Source: Curtobacterium oceanosedimentum
GTDB taxonomy: Bacteria; Actinomycetota; Actinomycetes; Actinomycetales; Microbacteriaceae
NCBI RefSeq assembly: GCF_020297365.1
Contig: NZ_JAIXIG010000015.1
Span: 1-64,000 of the forward strand
Length of the DNA: 64,000 bases
Direction of reading: 5' to 3'
Under the pieces are notes generated by a model, which saw only the letters and a program-made list of their open reading frames with translations, made no database searches and was not told where the DNA came from. Of this stretch, positions 29,642 through 39,992 are shown in pieces (position 1 is the first letter of the stretch; every line of letters starts with the position of its first letter). Made by a program: the position numbers and the translations under genes.

Positions 29642-31348
29642 TCACCCTGCGAGCAGGCGTCCGTCCCGCATCCGCAGGGTGCGGTCGACCAGGTCCGGTG
29701 CGACCGGCACGTGCGACACGATCACGACGGTGCGCCCGGCGGCGCGGGCGGTGGTGACGAGGTCGCGGAGCACCGCCGCACCGAGGTCCGGATCGACGTC
29801 GGCGGTCGGTTCGTCGAGCACGAGCACCGGGAACGCGTGCAGCAGCGCACGGGCGAGGGCCAGGCGGTGCGCCTGCCCGCCGGAGACCAGGGCGCCACGC
29901 TCCCCCACGGGGGCGTCGAGCCCACCGCGCCGCCCGACCCAGTCGCCGAGTCCGACGCGGTCGAGCACGGCGAGCAGTTCGGCGTCGGTCGCCGTGTCGC
30001 GCGCGAACAGCAGGTTCTGGCGCACGGACTGGTCGAACACGAACGGGTCCTGCTCGATGAGTCCGATCCGGGCGCGCACGGCGTCGGGGTGCATGGTCCG
30101 GGCCTCGACGCCGTCGAGCGTGTACGAGCCCCGGTGGTCGACGAACCGGACGAGCGCGTCGACGAGCGTGCTCTTCCCCGCGCCGCTCGGTCCGGCGAGC
30201 ACGACGACCTCGCCCGGGTGCAGGTCGAAGGAGACGCCGTCGACCGCCGGACGGTCGGCCCCCGGCCAGCGCACCGTCAGGTCGCGCACGGCGACCGTCA
30301 CCGGACCGTCGACCACGAGCGCGGCGGGGTCCGCGTCCTCGTCGGGCTCGGCGACGATCCCCGCGGGGACCTCGGTCGGCACGATCTCCTCCACGCGGTC
30401 CGCGGCGGCCCGCACCCGGCGGAACGTGAGGACGGCGAGCGGCACGCTGCCGACGACCTCGAACAGCGCGAGCGGCACGAAGACCGCGAGGGCCCAGAGC
30501 GGACCGCGCAGCGCACCGGACACCACCGCGGGGGCGGCGACGGCCAGCACGCCGATGACGGCACCGCCGCCGACGAGCCCGACGAGGGCACCCACGAGGG
30601 ACTCCACCGCACCCCGGCGTCGCACGGCCCGGGTGACCCCGGCGTCGAGCCGCGCGATGTGGGCGAGCCGTCCCTGCAGGGTGCCGTAGGCGGCGAAGAC
30701 GTCCAGCGTCCGGACCGTGTCGAGCACCAGGTCGGCCACCCGACCCCGGTCGGCCGCGGTCTCGCGCTCGGAGCGCTCCGCGATCGCCGTCGTGGCGACC
30801 GATCCGACCAGGGCCGCGACCGCGAGTGCGAGGACCAGCACGAGCGCCGCCGGCACCGACACCAGGGCGACCGCGACCACGGACAGCACGGCGGCAACGA
30901 CCGCGGACACGAGCGGGCCCACGACCCGGATCGGCAGGTCCTGCAGCCGGTCGGTGTCCGTGACGAGTCGTGTCATCAGGTCGCCGCGCCCGGTGCGCCC
31001 GAGCCCCGCGGGCGCGACCGATGCGAGCCGTCGGTACATCTCCGTGCGCACCACGGCGAGTTGCCGGAACGACGCGTCGTGTCCGGCCAGTCGGTCGACG
31101 TACCGCAGCACCGCACGCCCGAGCGCGAACGCCCGCACGCCGACCATCACGAGGGTGAGGTAGAGGATCGGCGGGTGCTCGGCGGCCCGGGTGATGAGGT
31201 ACCCGCTCGCCGCGAGCAGCGCCACCGCGCAGAGGGCGCTGAGCGACCCGGCCGCCACCGCCTTCGCCCAACCGGCCCCGTGCGGCATGGCGAGCCGCAG
31301 GACGGACGCACCACGGGCCTCCCGACCGACCGCCGTCCGGCGGCTCAT
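29642..31348 (-). CDS. cydC: Cytochrome bd assembly ABC exporter, CydC subunit
   Basis: CydC is half of the CydDC heterodimer, which exports thiols and is needed to assemble cytochrome bd. The 568-residue protein has a six-TM exporter domain (about 20-320) and an ATPase domain with Walker [10 protein letters not shown], signature [17 protein letters not shown] and Walker [13 protein letters not shown]. The ATG overlaps the cydD stop (ATGA). It is the last gene of cydABDC. Confidence 0.93.
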   Translation of the reverse strand: MSRRTAVGREARGASVLRLAMPHGAGWAKAVAAGSLSALCAVALLAASGYLITRAAEHPPILYLTLVMVGVRAFALGRAVLRYVDRLAGHDASFRQLAVVRTEMYRRLASVAPAGLGRTGRGDLMTRLVTDTDRLQDLPIRVVGPLVSAVVAAVLSVVAVALVSVPAALVLVLALAVAALVGSVATTAIAERSERETAADRGRVADLVLDTVRTLDVFAAYGTLQGRLAHIARLDAGVTRAVRRRGAVESLVGALVGLVGGGAVIGVLAVAAPAVVSGALRGPLWALAVFVPLALFEVVGSVPLAVLTFRRVRAAADRVEEIVPTEVPAGIVAEPDEDADPAALVVDGPVTVAVRDLTVRWPGADRPAVDGVSFDLHPGEVVVLAGPSGAGKSTLVDALVRFVDHRGSYTLDGVEARTMHPDAVRARIGLIEQDPFVFDQSVRQNLLFARDTATDAELLAVLDRVGLGDWVGRRGGLDAPVGERGALVSGGQAHRLALARALLHAFPVLVLDEPTADVDPDLGAAVLRDLVTTARAAGRTVVIVSHVPVAPDLVDRTLRMRDGRLLAG

Positions 31349-33000
31349 GCGCGCACCCCCGGTCGCACGGTGACGGATCCGTCCGGGGCGACGTCGACAC
31401 GGACGTCCGCGGCGGCGACGACCGCCGGTCGGTGGCTGGCGACCACGACGACGGCGCCGTCGTCGGCGAGTCCGCGGATCGTCGCGACGACGCGGGCCTC
31501 GGCCTCGGCGTCGAGCGCGGAGGTCGGCTCGTCCAGGAGCACGAGCGGGGTCTGCGCGCGCCGGGCCCGGTACAGGGCCCGCGCGACGGCGACGCGCTGC
31601 GCCTGCCCGCCGGACAGGCCGCTGCCACCGGCGCCGACCTCGAGGTCCGGCTCCAGCGGCAGCCCGGCGTCGCGCAGCGCGGTCCGGACGTCGGCGTCGT
31701 CGGGGGTGGGGCTGAGCGCGACGTTCTCGGCGACGGTCCCGCGGACGAGTCGCGGTCGCTGGTCCGCCCAGGCGATCCGTTCGGCGGGGGTGGTGCCGGC
31801 GGCGCCGGGGAGGAGCACGTCCCCCTCGCTGGCCAGCACACCCCGGACCGCCGCGATGATGCTCGACTTGCCCGAGCCACTCGGCCCGGCGAGCACCACG
31901 ACCGTGCCCGGTCCGGCGTGCAGGTCGAACGGACCGATCACGACGTCGGGCCGTCGGACGGTCAGGCCCCGCACGGTCAGGGCGGTCGCTGCGGGCACGG
32001 TGGCCGCGGCCGACGCGGGACCGGCGGCGTCGGTGTCGGCGTCGGACAGGACGTCGAGCACCGCACCCGATGCCTCGACGCCGTCCTGTGCGGCGTGGAA
32101 GTCGGCGCCGACCTGGCGGATCGGAGCGAACGCCTCGGGGGCGAGGACGAGCACGAACATCGCCGCGCCGAGTCCCAGCGACCCGTCGACCAGGCGGATG
32201 CCGATCGACACGGCGACGAGCGCCACGGACAGGCTCGCCGCGAGCTCGAGTGCGAACCCGCTGACGAAGGACAGCCGGAGCACGCCGAGCGTCCCCCGTC
32301 GGTACTCGTCGGTGACGGTGCCGATGCGACCGACCTGGCGGCGCGCGCGTCCGAACACCTTGAGCGTGGCGAGCCCCTCGACGGCCTCGAGGAACGCACC
32401 GCCGAGCTTCGCGAGTGCGTCCGCCTGCTTCCGTTGCAGGGCCTGCGTCGCCAGCCCGATCAGGATCATGAACACCGGGATCACCGGCAGGGCGAACAGG
32501 ATGATCAGCCCGCTCGTCAGGTCGCCCAGCGCGATCGCGACCAGGAGCGCCGGTGTCGCGATCGCGGTCAACGCGAGCTGCGGCAGGTACCGGCCGAAGT
32601 AGGCGTCGAGCGCGTCGAGCCCCGGCCCGAGCGTCGTCGCGAACCCGGCGCTCGACCGGCCGGCGAGCCACGACGGGCCACGCTCGGCGGCGCGGGCGAG
32701 CACCGCGGTCCGGAGTTCGCTCTTCACCGTCGCCGCGGCACGCGCTGCCAGGTCGTCGGTCGCCCAGGCCGCGACGGCGCGCAGTGCGAAGGCGCCGCCG
32801 AGGAACGCCAGTGACTGCCCGAAGGCGACCGGGACCGAGCCGTCCCCGACCGCGTCGACCCCGAGGGTGACCGCAGCGGCGATCCCCCACGCGATCCCGA
32901 TGGTCGCGATCGTCCGCAGCAGCCCGGTGCCGGCGGCGGCGACGATGAAGCCGCGCGCCGTCCGGGACAGTCGCAGGAGTCGGGGGTCGAGGGGCTTCAC
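31345..33000 (-). CDS. cydD: Cytochrome bd assembly ABC exporter, CydD subunit
   Basis: This 551-residue type IV ABC exporter half has six TM helices (about 15-310) and an ATPase domain with Walker [10 protein letters not shown], signature [16 protein letters not shown] and Walker [13 protein letters not shown]. It lies between cydB and cydC, so it is the CydD partner. The GTG at 33000 is 10 nt from the cydB stop and lacks a clear ribosome-binding site, so the exact start is less certain. Confidence 0.92.
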   Translation of the reverse strand: MKPLDPRLLRLSRTARGFIVAAAGTGLLRTIATIGIAWGIAAAVTLGVDAVGDGSVPVAFGQSLAFLGGAFALRAVAAWATDDLAARAAATVKSELRTAVLARAAERGPSWLAGRSSAGFATTLGPGLDALDAYFGRYLPQLALTAIATPALLVAIALGDLTSGLIILFALPVIPVFMILIGLATQALQRKQADALAKLGGAFLEAVEGLATLKVFGRARRQVGRIGTVTDEYRRGTLGVLRLSFVSGFALELAASLSVALVAVSIGIRLVDGSLGLGAAMFVLVLAPEAFAPIRQVGADFHAAQDGVEASGAVLDVLSDADTDAAGPASAAATVPAATALTVRGLTVRRPDVVIGPFDLHAGPGTVVVLAGPSGSGKSSIIAAVRGVLASEGDVLLPGAAGTTPAERIAWADQRPRLVRGTVAENVALSPTPDDADVRTALRDAGLPLEPDLEVGAGGSGLSGGQAQRVAVARALYRARRAQTPLVLLDEPTSALDAEAEARVVATIRGLADDGAVVVVASHRPAVVAAADVRVDVAPDGSVTVRPGVRA

Positions 33001-33010
33001 CGTCGGCCGC

Positions 33011-34015
33011 CTAGTGCGCGGCCGCGGTGATCTGGGCGCGGGAGACGCGCTTGCGGAACACCCAGTAGGTCCACGCCTGGTACGCGAAGACCAGCGGCAC
33101 GAAGATCAGCGCCACCCAGCTCATCACGGTGAGCGTGTACGAGCCGGACGAGGCGTTGTACACGTTCAGGCTGTTCGCCGGTTCGTTCGAGGCGGGCATG
33201 ACGTCCGGGAAGATCGCCGTGAACATCGCCAGGACGACCGCGGCGATGGTGAGGGCCATCAGCGTGAACGCGCGCCCTTCCCGGCCCCAGGCGTTGCAGA
33301 GCACGGCGAGCACGAGCGCGAGCGCCGCGACGACGGAGAGCACGAGCGACGCCGGGGTGGCGCGGACGAACGCCATGGACACCAGGAACGCCGCGCCGAC
33401 CACGACGGTCACGATCCCGGCCCGCGTCGCCAGCCGCATGGCCCGCTGACGCATCTCACCGTCGGTCTTGAGCGCGACGAACACGACCCCGTGGGTGAAG
33501 AACACCAGCAGCGTCGCAGCGCCGGTCAGCAGCGCGAACGGGTTGAGCAGGTCGAACAGCGTGCCGGTGTAGTTGTGGTCGGCGTCCATCGGGATGCCCC
33601 GGACGACGTTGCCGAACGCGACGCCCCACAGGAACGCGGGGACGGCGCTGCCGACGACGATCATCAGGTCGAAGCGGCGCTTCCACTCGAGGTGCTTGTT
33701 CTGGTGCCGGTACTCGAACGACACCCCGCGGGCGATGAGCGCGGCCAGGATGAGCAGCAGGGCCAGGTAGAAGCCGGAGAACATCGTCGCGTACCACTCC
33801 GGGAAGGCCGCGAACAGGCAGGCACCGGCGACGATGACCCACGTCTCGTTGAGGTCCCAGACCGGGCCGATGGTGTTGATCAGGACCCGACGGTCGGTGT
33901 CGTCCTTGCCGAGGAACGGCAGGGACATCCCGACACCGAAGTCGAATCCGTCGAGGACGAAGTAGCCGACGAAGAACACGCCGACGATCGCGAACCAGAG
34001 GACGGGGAGATCCAT
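33011..34015 (-). CDS. cydB: Cytochrome bd ubiquinol/menaquinol oxidase subunit II
   Basis: CydB is the second integral membrane subunit of the high-affinity oxidase. The 334-residue protein has eight or so TM segments and family motifs LDGFDFGVGM, TIGPVWDLNETWVI and FPEWYATMFSGFYLAL near the N-terminus. It lies 15 nt after cydA. Confidence 0.95.
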   Translation of the reverse strand: MDLPVLWFAIVGVFFVGYFVLDGFDFGVGMSLPFLGKDDTDRRVLINTIGPVWDLNETWVIVAGACLFAAFPEWYATMFSGFYLALLLILAALIARGVSFEYRHQNKHLEWKRRFDLMIVVGSAVPAFLWGVAFGNVVRGIPMDADHNYTGTLFDLLNPFALLTGAATLLVFFTHGVVFVALKTDGEMRQRAMRLATRAGIVTVVVGAAFLVSMAFVRATPASLVLSVVAALALVLAVLCNAWGREGRAFTLMALTIAAVVLAMFTAIFPDVMPASNEPANSLNVYNASSGSYTLTVMSWVALIFVPLVFAYQAWTYWVFRKRVSRAQITAAAH

Positions 34016-34030
34016 CAGACAGCATCCATT

Positions 34031-35443
34031 TCAGTACACGGTCACTTCGTGCTTGACCTCGCCGGTCTCCTCGTCGACCTCTGCCGGGTCGGCGGGGCCC
34101 TCCTGGGCGACCTTCTTGATGAGCTTGAACTCGACGACCGCCAGGGCGCCGTAGATCAGGGTGAAGACCAGCAGCGAGATGAGCACCTCGAGCCCGGTCA
34201 CGTTGGGCGAGACGCCGTCCTCCGTCCGGAGCAGACCGAACACGAGCCACGGCTGGCGGCCCATCTCGGTGAAGATCCAGCCGACGATCATCGCGGCCAT
34301 CGGCAGCGGCACGGTCCAGGTGGCGACGCGCCAGACCCAGCGCTGCGTGGGGAACCGGCCCTTGCGGGTCAGCCAGAGCCCGACCACCGAGACCAGGACC
34401 GCACCGATCCCCAGGGCGATCATCCAGCGGAACGACCAGTAGGTGACCCAGATGATCGGCTTGTAGTCGCCGGGGCCGTAGACCCCGGTGTACTGCGCCT
34501 GCAGGTCGTTGATGCCCTCGACGGTGCCGTTGAAGGTGTGCGTCGACAGGAAGGACAGCAGGTACGGCACCCGGATCGAGAACAGTTCGTGCACGCCGTC
34601 CGGGGTGCCGAGCGTGAAGATCGAGAACGAGGCGTCCTTGCCGGTCGCGGTGTTGTAGAGCGCCTCGGCCGCCGCCATCTTCATCGGCTGCGTCTCGACC
34701 ATGGTGAGACCGAGCTGGTCGCCCGTCAGGACGGTGAGCGCGCCGGCCGCCAGCATGGTCCACATGCCGAACTTCAGCGCCGGCATCATCGTCTCGAGGT
34801 TCTGGTTCCGGGCCAGGTGGTACGCGGCGACGGCGATGATGACCGCCGCGGCGACCATGAAGCAGGCGAAGAGCGTGTGCGGGAACGCCGCCAGGGCGAC
34901 CTTGTTGCCGAGCACCGCCCAGATGTCGGTCAGTTCCGCGCGCCCCTTGGCCTCGTTCATCGCGAAGCCGACCGGGTTCTGCATGAACGCGTTCGCGGCG
35001 ATGATGAAGTACGCCGACATGATCGTGCCGGCGCTGACACACCAGATGCTCGCCAGGTGCAGGCCCTTCGGCAGGCGGTCCCAGCCGAAGATCCAGACGC
35101 CGATGAACGCCGCCTCGAAGAAGAACGCGAGGATGCCCTCGAGCGCGAGCGGCGCTCCGAAGACGTCGCCCACGAAGCGCGAGTAGTTCGACCAGTTCAT
35201 GCCGAACTGGAACTCCTGCACGATGCCGGTGACGACGCCCATCGCGAAGTTGATCAGGAAGATCCGCCCGAAGAACCGCGTCAGCTGCAGGTAGTGCGCG
35301 CGACCGGTCCGGTACCAGGCGGTCTGGAACACGGCCACGACCGCGGCCATGCCGATCGTCAGCGGAACGAAGAGGAAGTGGTAGATGGTCGTGAGACCGA
35401 ACTGCCACCGCGACAGCAGGAGGGGATCGAGGAGGTCGTTCAT
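34031..35443 (-). CDS. cydA: Cytochrome bd ubiquinol/menaquinol oxidase subunit I
   Basis: CydA carries the three hemes and the quinol site and reduces oxygen to water under microaerobic or stress conditions. The 470-residue protein has the N-terminal heme ligand region TTIYHFLFVPLTIG (His22), the W(T/S)GD-type segment LTGDQLGL and the conserved EMGRQPW. The length indicates a short Q-loop form. GGGGAA lies 7 nt before the ATG. Confidence 0.96.
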   Translation of the reverse strand: MNDLLDPLLLSRWQFGLTTIYHFLFVPLTIGMAAVVAVFQTAWYRTGRAHYLQLTRFFGRIFLINFAMGVVTGIVQEFQFGMNWSNYSRFVGDVFGAPLALEGILAFFFEAAFIGVWIFGWDRLPKGLHLASIWCVSAGTIMSAYFIIAANAFMQNPVGFAMNEAKGRAELTDIWAVLGNKVALAAFPHTLFACFMVAAAVIIAVAAYHLARNQNLETMMPALKFGMWTMLAAGALTVLTGDQLGLTMVETQPMKMAAAEALYNTATGKDASFSIFTLGTPDGVHELFSIRVPYLLSFLSTHTFNGTVEGINDLQAQYTGVYGPGDYKPIIWVTYWSFRWMIALGIGAVLVSVVGLWLTRKGRFPTQRWVWRVATWTVPLPMAAMIVGWIFTEMGRQPWLVFGLLRTEDGVSPNVTGLEVLISLLVFTLIYGALAVVEFKLIKKVAQEGPADPAEVDEETGEVKHEVTVY

Positions 35444-35660
35444 GCGGCGTTCCCCAGCCGGGTCGCCGCGCGCTGTTCGTGCACGTCAGTAGCTTCCTGT
35501 GGATCGGATACTTCAGGTGTCACAGCCTCGGGACTCCTCCACGGTAGCGCTTCCGGACAGCGTTCGACAACGTGTAGAACCGATCTGTGCACGAACGTGC
35601 AGACCCCGTGCACGGCACAACCGTGCGGCACGGATGTGCTGCGCGGACGGGCCGGGAACG
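35444..35660. other. cydA upstream region, no gene seen
   Basis: This non-coding spacer separates cydA from the osmoprotectant operon terminator and must hold the cyd promoter. Short dyads built on GTGCACG and CCGTGC occur around 35585-35640. I could not find a convincing Rex-type TTGTGA-N-TCACAA site or a clean -10/-35 pair. Confidence 0.5.
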
Positions 35661-35696
35661 ACGACAGGCGCCGGGCAGATGCCCGACGCCTGTCGT
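35661..35696 (-). terminator. Terminator of the osmoprotectant operon
   Basis: A 10-bp stem (ACGACAGGCG with CGCCTGTCGT), one mismatch, then five more pairs (CGGGC/GCCCG) around loop AGAT, 15 nt beyond the proX stop. Confidence 0.75.
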
Positions 35697-35711
35697 GTGG
35701 AAGGGGTGTGA

Positions 35712-36635
35712 CTACGAGACGAGGCCCTCGTCCTTCAGGAACTCCTCGGCGATCTGCGACGCCTTCTCCTTGTCGACCGTGCTCTTCGTGTTGAGGTCGA
35801 TGAGCGCGTCCGCCGTGAGCTTCTCGTTCACCGCGTCGATCGCGTCGGCGGCCTGCTCGTCCACCTTGTCCGACACCACGGGGATGACGTTCTGCGGCAG
35901 GATCAGGTTCTCCGGGTCCTCCAGCGACACGAAGTCGTTCGCCTTGATGCTCGGGTCGGACGTGTAGATGTTGGCGAGCTGGACCGTGTCGTCCTTGAGT
36001 GCCTTGACCGTCAGGGCACCGCCCGAGTCCTCGATCGACTTGAAGCCGACCTGCACGCCGTACACGGAGTCGAGCCCCTCGGGCCCGTACGGGCGCGTCT
36101 GGAACTCGGAGTTCGCTCCGACCGTCAGCTTCTCCTCGACGTCCTTGAGGTCGGCCAGGCTGGTGACGTCGTTGTCCTCGGAGAACTCCTTGGTGACGGT
36201 GTAGCTGTCCTGGTCGGTCGCCTCGGCCTCGTCGAGGACGCGGAGGCCGTCCGGCAGCGCCTGCTCGAGGCCCTCGTCGATCTCGTCGGCGGTCTTGGCG
36301 TCCGAGTCCTTGTCGAAGTACTGCAGCAGGTTGCCGCTGTACTCGGGCATGACGTCGATCTTGCCCTTCTCGAGCTGCGGGACGTAGACCTCGCGCTGCC
36401 CGATGTTGAAGTTGCGCTCGACGTCGAAGCCCTTGGCCTCGAGCGCCTGGGCGTACAGCTCGGCGATGATCTCGTTCGAGTAGTACTGCTGCGAGCCGAC
36501 GACGATCGTCTTCGAGTCGGAGGACGCGCTGGCGCCGTCGTCGAGCGGGTCGCTCGACGCGCAGCCGGTCAGGGCTGCGGCGACGCCCAATGCGAGCGCT
36601 GCTGCGGCGCCGGCACGGATCTTTGCTGTGATCAC
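35712..36635 (-). CDS. proX: Osmoprotectant ABC transporter substrate-binding lipoprotein
   Basis: This binding protein for glycine betaine, choline or related quaternary amines is of the OpuAC/ProX type. The 307-residue precursor has a signal peptide with lipobox ALTGCASS (Cys near 26), then KTIVVGSQQYYSNEIIAELYAQ and VMPEYSGNLLQY, which are signature segments of the family. The GTG at 36635 overlaps the upstream permease stop as GTGA and has GGAAGGA 8 nt before it. It is the last gene of a four-gene operon. Confidence 0.9.
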   Translation of the reverse strand: MITAKIRAGAAAALALGVAAALTGCASSDPLDDGASASSDSKTIVVGSQQYYSNEIIAELYAQALEAKGFDVERNFNIGQREVYVPQLEKGKIDVMPEYSGNLLQYFDKDSDAKTADEIDEGLEQALPDGLRVLDEAEATDQDSYTVTKEFSEDNDVTSLADLKDVEEKLTVGANSEFQTRPYGPEGLDSVYGVQVGFKSIEDSGGALTVKALKDDTVQLANIYTSDPSIKANDFVSLEDPENLILPQNVIPVVSDKVDEQAADAIDAVNEKLTADALIDLNTKSTVDKEKASQIAEEFLKDEGLVS

Positions 36636-37360
36636 GATGGATTTCCTTCCGGGATGGGATTGCGGGCCCGCTCGCGCGACCCCTGGCGCCGCCGGTCCGA
36701 CGGGTCGGCGGTGCCCTTCGGCACCGCCGCCCGCTGCAGGACGGCGAACACGATCTCGAACGCGATCGCGAGGGCGATCACGAGGATGGAGGCGCCGAGC
36801 ATCTCGGCGTAGTCCTGGGTCTTCAGACCGAGGAAGAAGTAACCGCCGAGGCCACCGGCGCCCACGTAGGCGGCGAGCGTCGCCGTGGCGACGACCTGCA
36901 GGACCGCGGCGCGGAGGCCACCGATCAGGAGCGGCAGCCCGAGCGGGATCTCGACCTTCCAGAGCACCTGCCACCCGGTCATCCCCTGCGCCTTCGCGGC
37001 GTCGACCGTGACCGGCTCGACGGACTCGATGCCCGAGTAGGCGCCGGCGAGCACTGACGGGATCGCGAGGACGACGAGCGCGAGCAGCGGCGCCTGCAGC
37101 CCGATGCCGAGCAGCAGCCCGAACAGCGACAGCACGCCGAGCGTCGGCAGGGCACGGATGCCGCCGGAGACCGCGATCGAGAAGCCGCGCGCGCGACGGG
37201 TGTGGCCGATGGCGTAGCCGATCGGCACCGCGATGACCGAGGCGAGGAACACCGCGAGCAGCGTGATCCAGACGTGCTCCCAGAGCCGACCGGGGATGGC
37301 GTTGTAGCCCGTGTAGTTCGTGGGGTCGAAGACCCACCCGAACGCCTGACCGATGATCAC
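36632..37360 (-). CDS. proW: Osmoprotectant ABC transporter permease 2
   Basis: This 242-residue permease has five or six TM segments and the binding-protein-dependent transport EAA loop (VDAAKAQGMTGWQVLWKVEIPLG). Together with the preceding permease it forms a heterodimeric channel, as in OpuC/OpuB-type importers. The GTG at 37360 overlaps the first permease stop (GTGA). The C-terminal 30 residues are Arg/Pro-rich and cytosolic. Confidence 0.9.
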   Translation of the reverse strand: MIIGQAFGWVFDPTNYTGYNAIPGRLWEHVWITLLAVFLASVIAVPIGYAIGHTRRARGFSIAVSGGIRALPTLGVLSLFGLLLGIGLQAPLLALVVLAIPSVLAGAYSGIESVEPVTVDAAKAQGMTGWQVLWKVEIPLGLPLLIGGLRAAVLQVVATATLAAYVGAGGLGGYFFLGLKTQDYAEMLGASILVIALAIAFEIVFAVLQRAAVPKGTADPSDRRRQGSRERARNPIPEGNPS

Positions 37361-38073
37361 GAGGCCACCTCCGCGCGCTGGAGCACCCGACGCGAGGCAC
37401 GCCGACCGCGGGGCTCACGCTTCGTCCACGGCATGACGATCCGACCGAGCAGGACGAGCAGGCCGTCCAGGACGAACGCGAGCACGAGCACCATGACGAT
37501 GCCGGAGAGGATCTCCTCGAAGATCCCGCGGGCGAGGCCGTCGGTGAACAGCGATCCGAGGCTCTGGATGCCGAGCACCGCGCCGACGGTCGTGAGCGAG
37601 ATGGTCGACACCGAGACGACCCGCAGGCCGGCCAGCAGCACGGGGCCGGCGAGCGGGAGCTCGACGCGGAAGAACCGCTGCGCCGCCGAGTAGCCCATCG
37701 CCGTCGAGGCGGACTTCGTCGCGGCGTCCACCGAGGTCAGGCCGTCGACGGTGGAGCGCACCATGAGCGCGAGGCCGTAGAGCGTCAGGCTGATGACGAC
37801 GTTGATCGGGTCCTGCAGGCCCGTGCCGATGATGCCGGGCAACGCGACGAACAGCGCGAGCGACGGGATCGCGTAGAGGAGCCCGGCGAGGGTGACGATG
37901 CTGCTGCCGACGCCCGCGGCCAGGCGCGAGCCACCGGGGCGCTGCAGCCGCACGACGAGCCAGCCGATGGGGATCGAGAGCACGAACGCGATGATGATCG
38001 GCGGGATGGCGATCGCGAGGTGCGAGACCGTGTCGTCCCCGATCGTGTCGAGGTTCGACAGGACCCACTTCAC
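37357..38073 (-). CDS. proW: Osmoprotectant ABC transporter permease 1
   Basis: This 238-residue permease is paralogous to the next gene, with an EAA loop TKSASTAMGYSAAQRFFRVE and a LLYAIPSLALFVALP segment typical of the OpuCB family. The GTG at 38073 overlaps the proV stop (GTGA). A short Arg-rich tail ends the protein. Confidence 0.9.
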   Translation of the reverse strand: MKWVLSNLDTIGDDTVSHLAIAIPPIIIAFVLSIPIGWLVVRLQRPGGSRLAAGVGSSIVTLAGLLYAIPSLALFVALPGIIGTGLQDPINVVISLTLYGLALMVRSTVDGLTSVDAATKSASTAMGYSAAQRFFRVELPLAGPVLLAGLRVVSVSTISLTTVGAVLGIQSLGSLFTDGLARGIFEEILSGIVMVLVLAFVLDGLLVLLGRIVMPWTKREPRGRRASRRVLQRAEVAS

Positions 38074-38996
38074 CGGATGCCCCCACCCTGCGCCGGAGCA
38101 CCCGGAGCGCGGTCAGGCGCTCCGGCCTCTGCTGCACCGGTACCGGACTGCGGTACCGCGGCTGCTGCGTCGACGACCGTGACCGGTCCGGTCAGGACGC
38201 CGGCTGCGCGTCCCTCGCCGTCGACCACGACCGGGCCGGTCGGGGTCTGCTCCACGCGGAGGGCACGGCGCCCGCGGCCGACCCCGATGAAGTTCGCGAC
38301 GAACTCGTCGGCGGGTTCGGCCAGGATCTGGGCCGGGGTCCCCTGCTGGGCGATCTCGCCGCCCTTCTTGAGGATGACGACCTGGTCGCCGAGCTTGAAC
38401 GCCTCGTCGATGTCGTGCGTGACGAAGACGACGGTCTTGCCGAGCTCGCGCTGCAGCCGGATGAGTTCCTCCTGCAGGTCGTTGCGGACCAGGGGGTCGA
38501 CGGCACCGAACGGCTCGTCCATGAGCAGGATGTTCGGGTCGACGGCCAGACCGCGGGCGACGCCGACGCGCTGCTGCTGCCCACCGGAGAGCTGCGCGGG
38601 GTACCGGTCGGCGAAGCCGCGGTCGAGCCCGACGGTGTCCATCAGCTCGAGGGCACGCTGCCGCGCGTCGGCCTTGGAGACCCCGGTGAGGAGCGGGACG
38701 GTCGCGATGTTGTCGACGACCTTGCGGTGCGGCAGCAGCCCGGAGTTCTGCATGACGTAGCCGATGCTGCGACGGAGCTCCACGGGGTTCACCCCGGCGA
38801 CGTCCGAGCCATCGATCTCGACCGAGCCGGAGGTGGGATCGACCATGCGGTTGATCATCCGGAGCAGCGTCGTCTTGCCGCAGCCGCTGGAGCCGACGAA
38901 GACGGTGGTGGTGCGGGAAGGGATGACCAGATCGAACTCCTCGACCGCGGTCGTACCGTCCGGGTAGGTCTTGCGCACCGAGCGGAACTCGATCAT
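38070..38996 (-). CDS. proV: Osmoprotectant ABC transporter ATP-binding protein
   Basis: This 308-residue ATPase has Walker A GSSGCGKTT, signature LSGGQQQRVGVARGL and Walker B ILLMDEPFGAVD, followed by QEELIRLQRELGKTVVFVTHD, typical of glycine betaine/choline importers. The C-terminal region after about 240 lacks clear CBS domains and ends in an Ala/Gly/Pro-rich tail. GAAGGG precedes the ATG. It is the first gene of the proV-W-W-X operon. Confidence 0.92.
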   Translation of the reverse strand: MIEFRSVRKTYPDGTTAVEEFDLVIPSRTTTVFVGSSGCGKTTLLRMINRMVDPTSGSVEIDGSDVAGVNPVELRRSIGYVMQNSGLLPHRKVVDNIATVPLLTGVSKADARQRALELMDTVGLDRGFADRYPAQLSGGQQQRVGVARGLAVDPNILLMDEPFGAVDPLVRNDLQEELIRLQRELGKTVVFVTHDIDEAFKLGDQVVILKKGGEIAQQGTPAQILAEPADEFVANFIGVGRGRRALRVEQTPTGPVVVDGEGRAAGVLTGPVTVVDAAAAVPQSGTGAAEAGAPDRAPGAPAQGGGIR

Positions 38997-39145
38997 GGGT
39001 GCCCTTCTGTTCGGAGGTAGCCCGACTCCGCACGAGAGTACCCGCGGAGGCCGACATCGGTTCGGTGTGACGGTCCGTGACGCGCCTGCCGGACTGCCTC
39101 CAGGGTGTGGACCGCAGTGCGACCGCGCGAGCGGCGGGGACGACG

Positions 39146-39179
39146 ACGCCCGCGCCTCCTGTTCGGAGGACGCGGGCGT
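39146..39179 (-). terminator. Terminator after the tetR gene
   Basis: A 9-bp stem ACGCCCGCG/CGCGGGCGT continues past a 1-nt bulge with CCTCC/GGAGG around a 5-nt loop, 30 nt beyond the TetR stop. Confidence 0.7.
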
Positions 39180-39208
39180 TCGGATCGGATCGCGGCGTGT
39201 CGCGGCGG

Positions 39209-39856
39209 TCAGGAGGCGGCGATCACCGACTCCAGGTGGGCGCGGTTCATCCGGCGGTACTCCTCGATGAGCGCGGTGTCGGGGTTCGACCGGTCGCGGT
39301 GCGCGCGTGCGAGCACGGCGTGACCGGACTCGGCGAGCACCACCCACGCGCGCGCGGTCCGCTCGTCGTCCGGCAGGCCGAAGCGGTCGCGCATGATCTG
39401 GCCGACGGCGCTGCCGAGTGCCGCCATGCGGTCCTCGGCGTCACCGGTGCCGGTGTCCGCAGCGTCGCCGAAGCGGATCGCACGGAAGCCGGGCTCGGTG
39501 CGGTACATCTCGGCGGTGACGTCGATGAGCGCGTCGTTGGCGTCCTGCCAGGTCGCGGCGCCGCTGGCGTCGAGCGCCTCGACGAACCGCTCGGCCAGCC
39601 GCTGGGTGCAGCGGATGGCGAGTGCCTCGACGACGGCGATCCGGTCGGGGAAGTACCGGTAGACGGTCCCGATGGACGCGCCGGCACGCTCGGCGACCAT
39701 GGCGGTCGTGAGCCGTTCGAACCCGATCTCGTCGATGACCGCGGCAGCGGCGTCGAGGAGGCCGGCGAGGCGCGCCGAACTGCGGGCTTGGACCGGCTCG
39801 TTCCTGAGCAGTGATGATCCCCCCGGCAGAGCGTTCGTTACCTCGGTGACGAGCAC
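39209..39856 (-). CDS. TetR-family transcriptional regulator
   Basis: This 215-residue regulator has a TetR N-terminal helix-turn-helix (about 30-75, AAAAVIDEIGFERLTTAMVA and GTVYRYFPDR) and an alpha-helical ligand domain. The GTG at 39856 has AGAGGAG 5 nt upstream, deciding the start against the longer open frame. The ligand is unknown. It diverges from the App1-domain gene across 136 bp, so it may regulate that gene and the downstream GH15 gene. Confidence 0.88.
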   Translation of the reverse strand: MLVTEVTNALPGGSSLLRNEPVQARSSARLAGLLDAAAAVIDEIGFERLTTAMVAERAGASIGTVYRYFPDRIAVVEALAIRCTQRLAERFVEALDASGAATWQDANDALIDVTAEMYRTEPGFRAIRFGDAADTGTGDAEDRMAALGSAVGQIMRDRFGLPDDERTARAWVVLAESGHAVLARAHRDRSNPDTALIEEYRRMNRAHLESVIAAS

Positions 39857-39992
39857 GTGTTCTCCTCTTGCGCTCCAGCGCGGTTCGTTGGTGTGACGGG
39901 ACAACTCTCGCAGAGACCGCCTGGAACGTGGCTGCGACTCACCACGACCGACGGCGCGTGGACTTCGGAGGCGCGCGTGGGATGATGACCGC

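Noticed and set aside
35444-35660. Rex operator upstream of cydA
   Set aside because: Only short GTGCACG/CCGTGC dyads are present; no TTGTGA-type inverted repeat with correct spacing.
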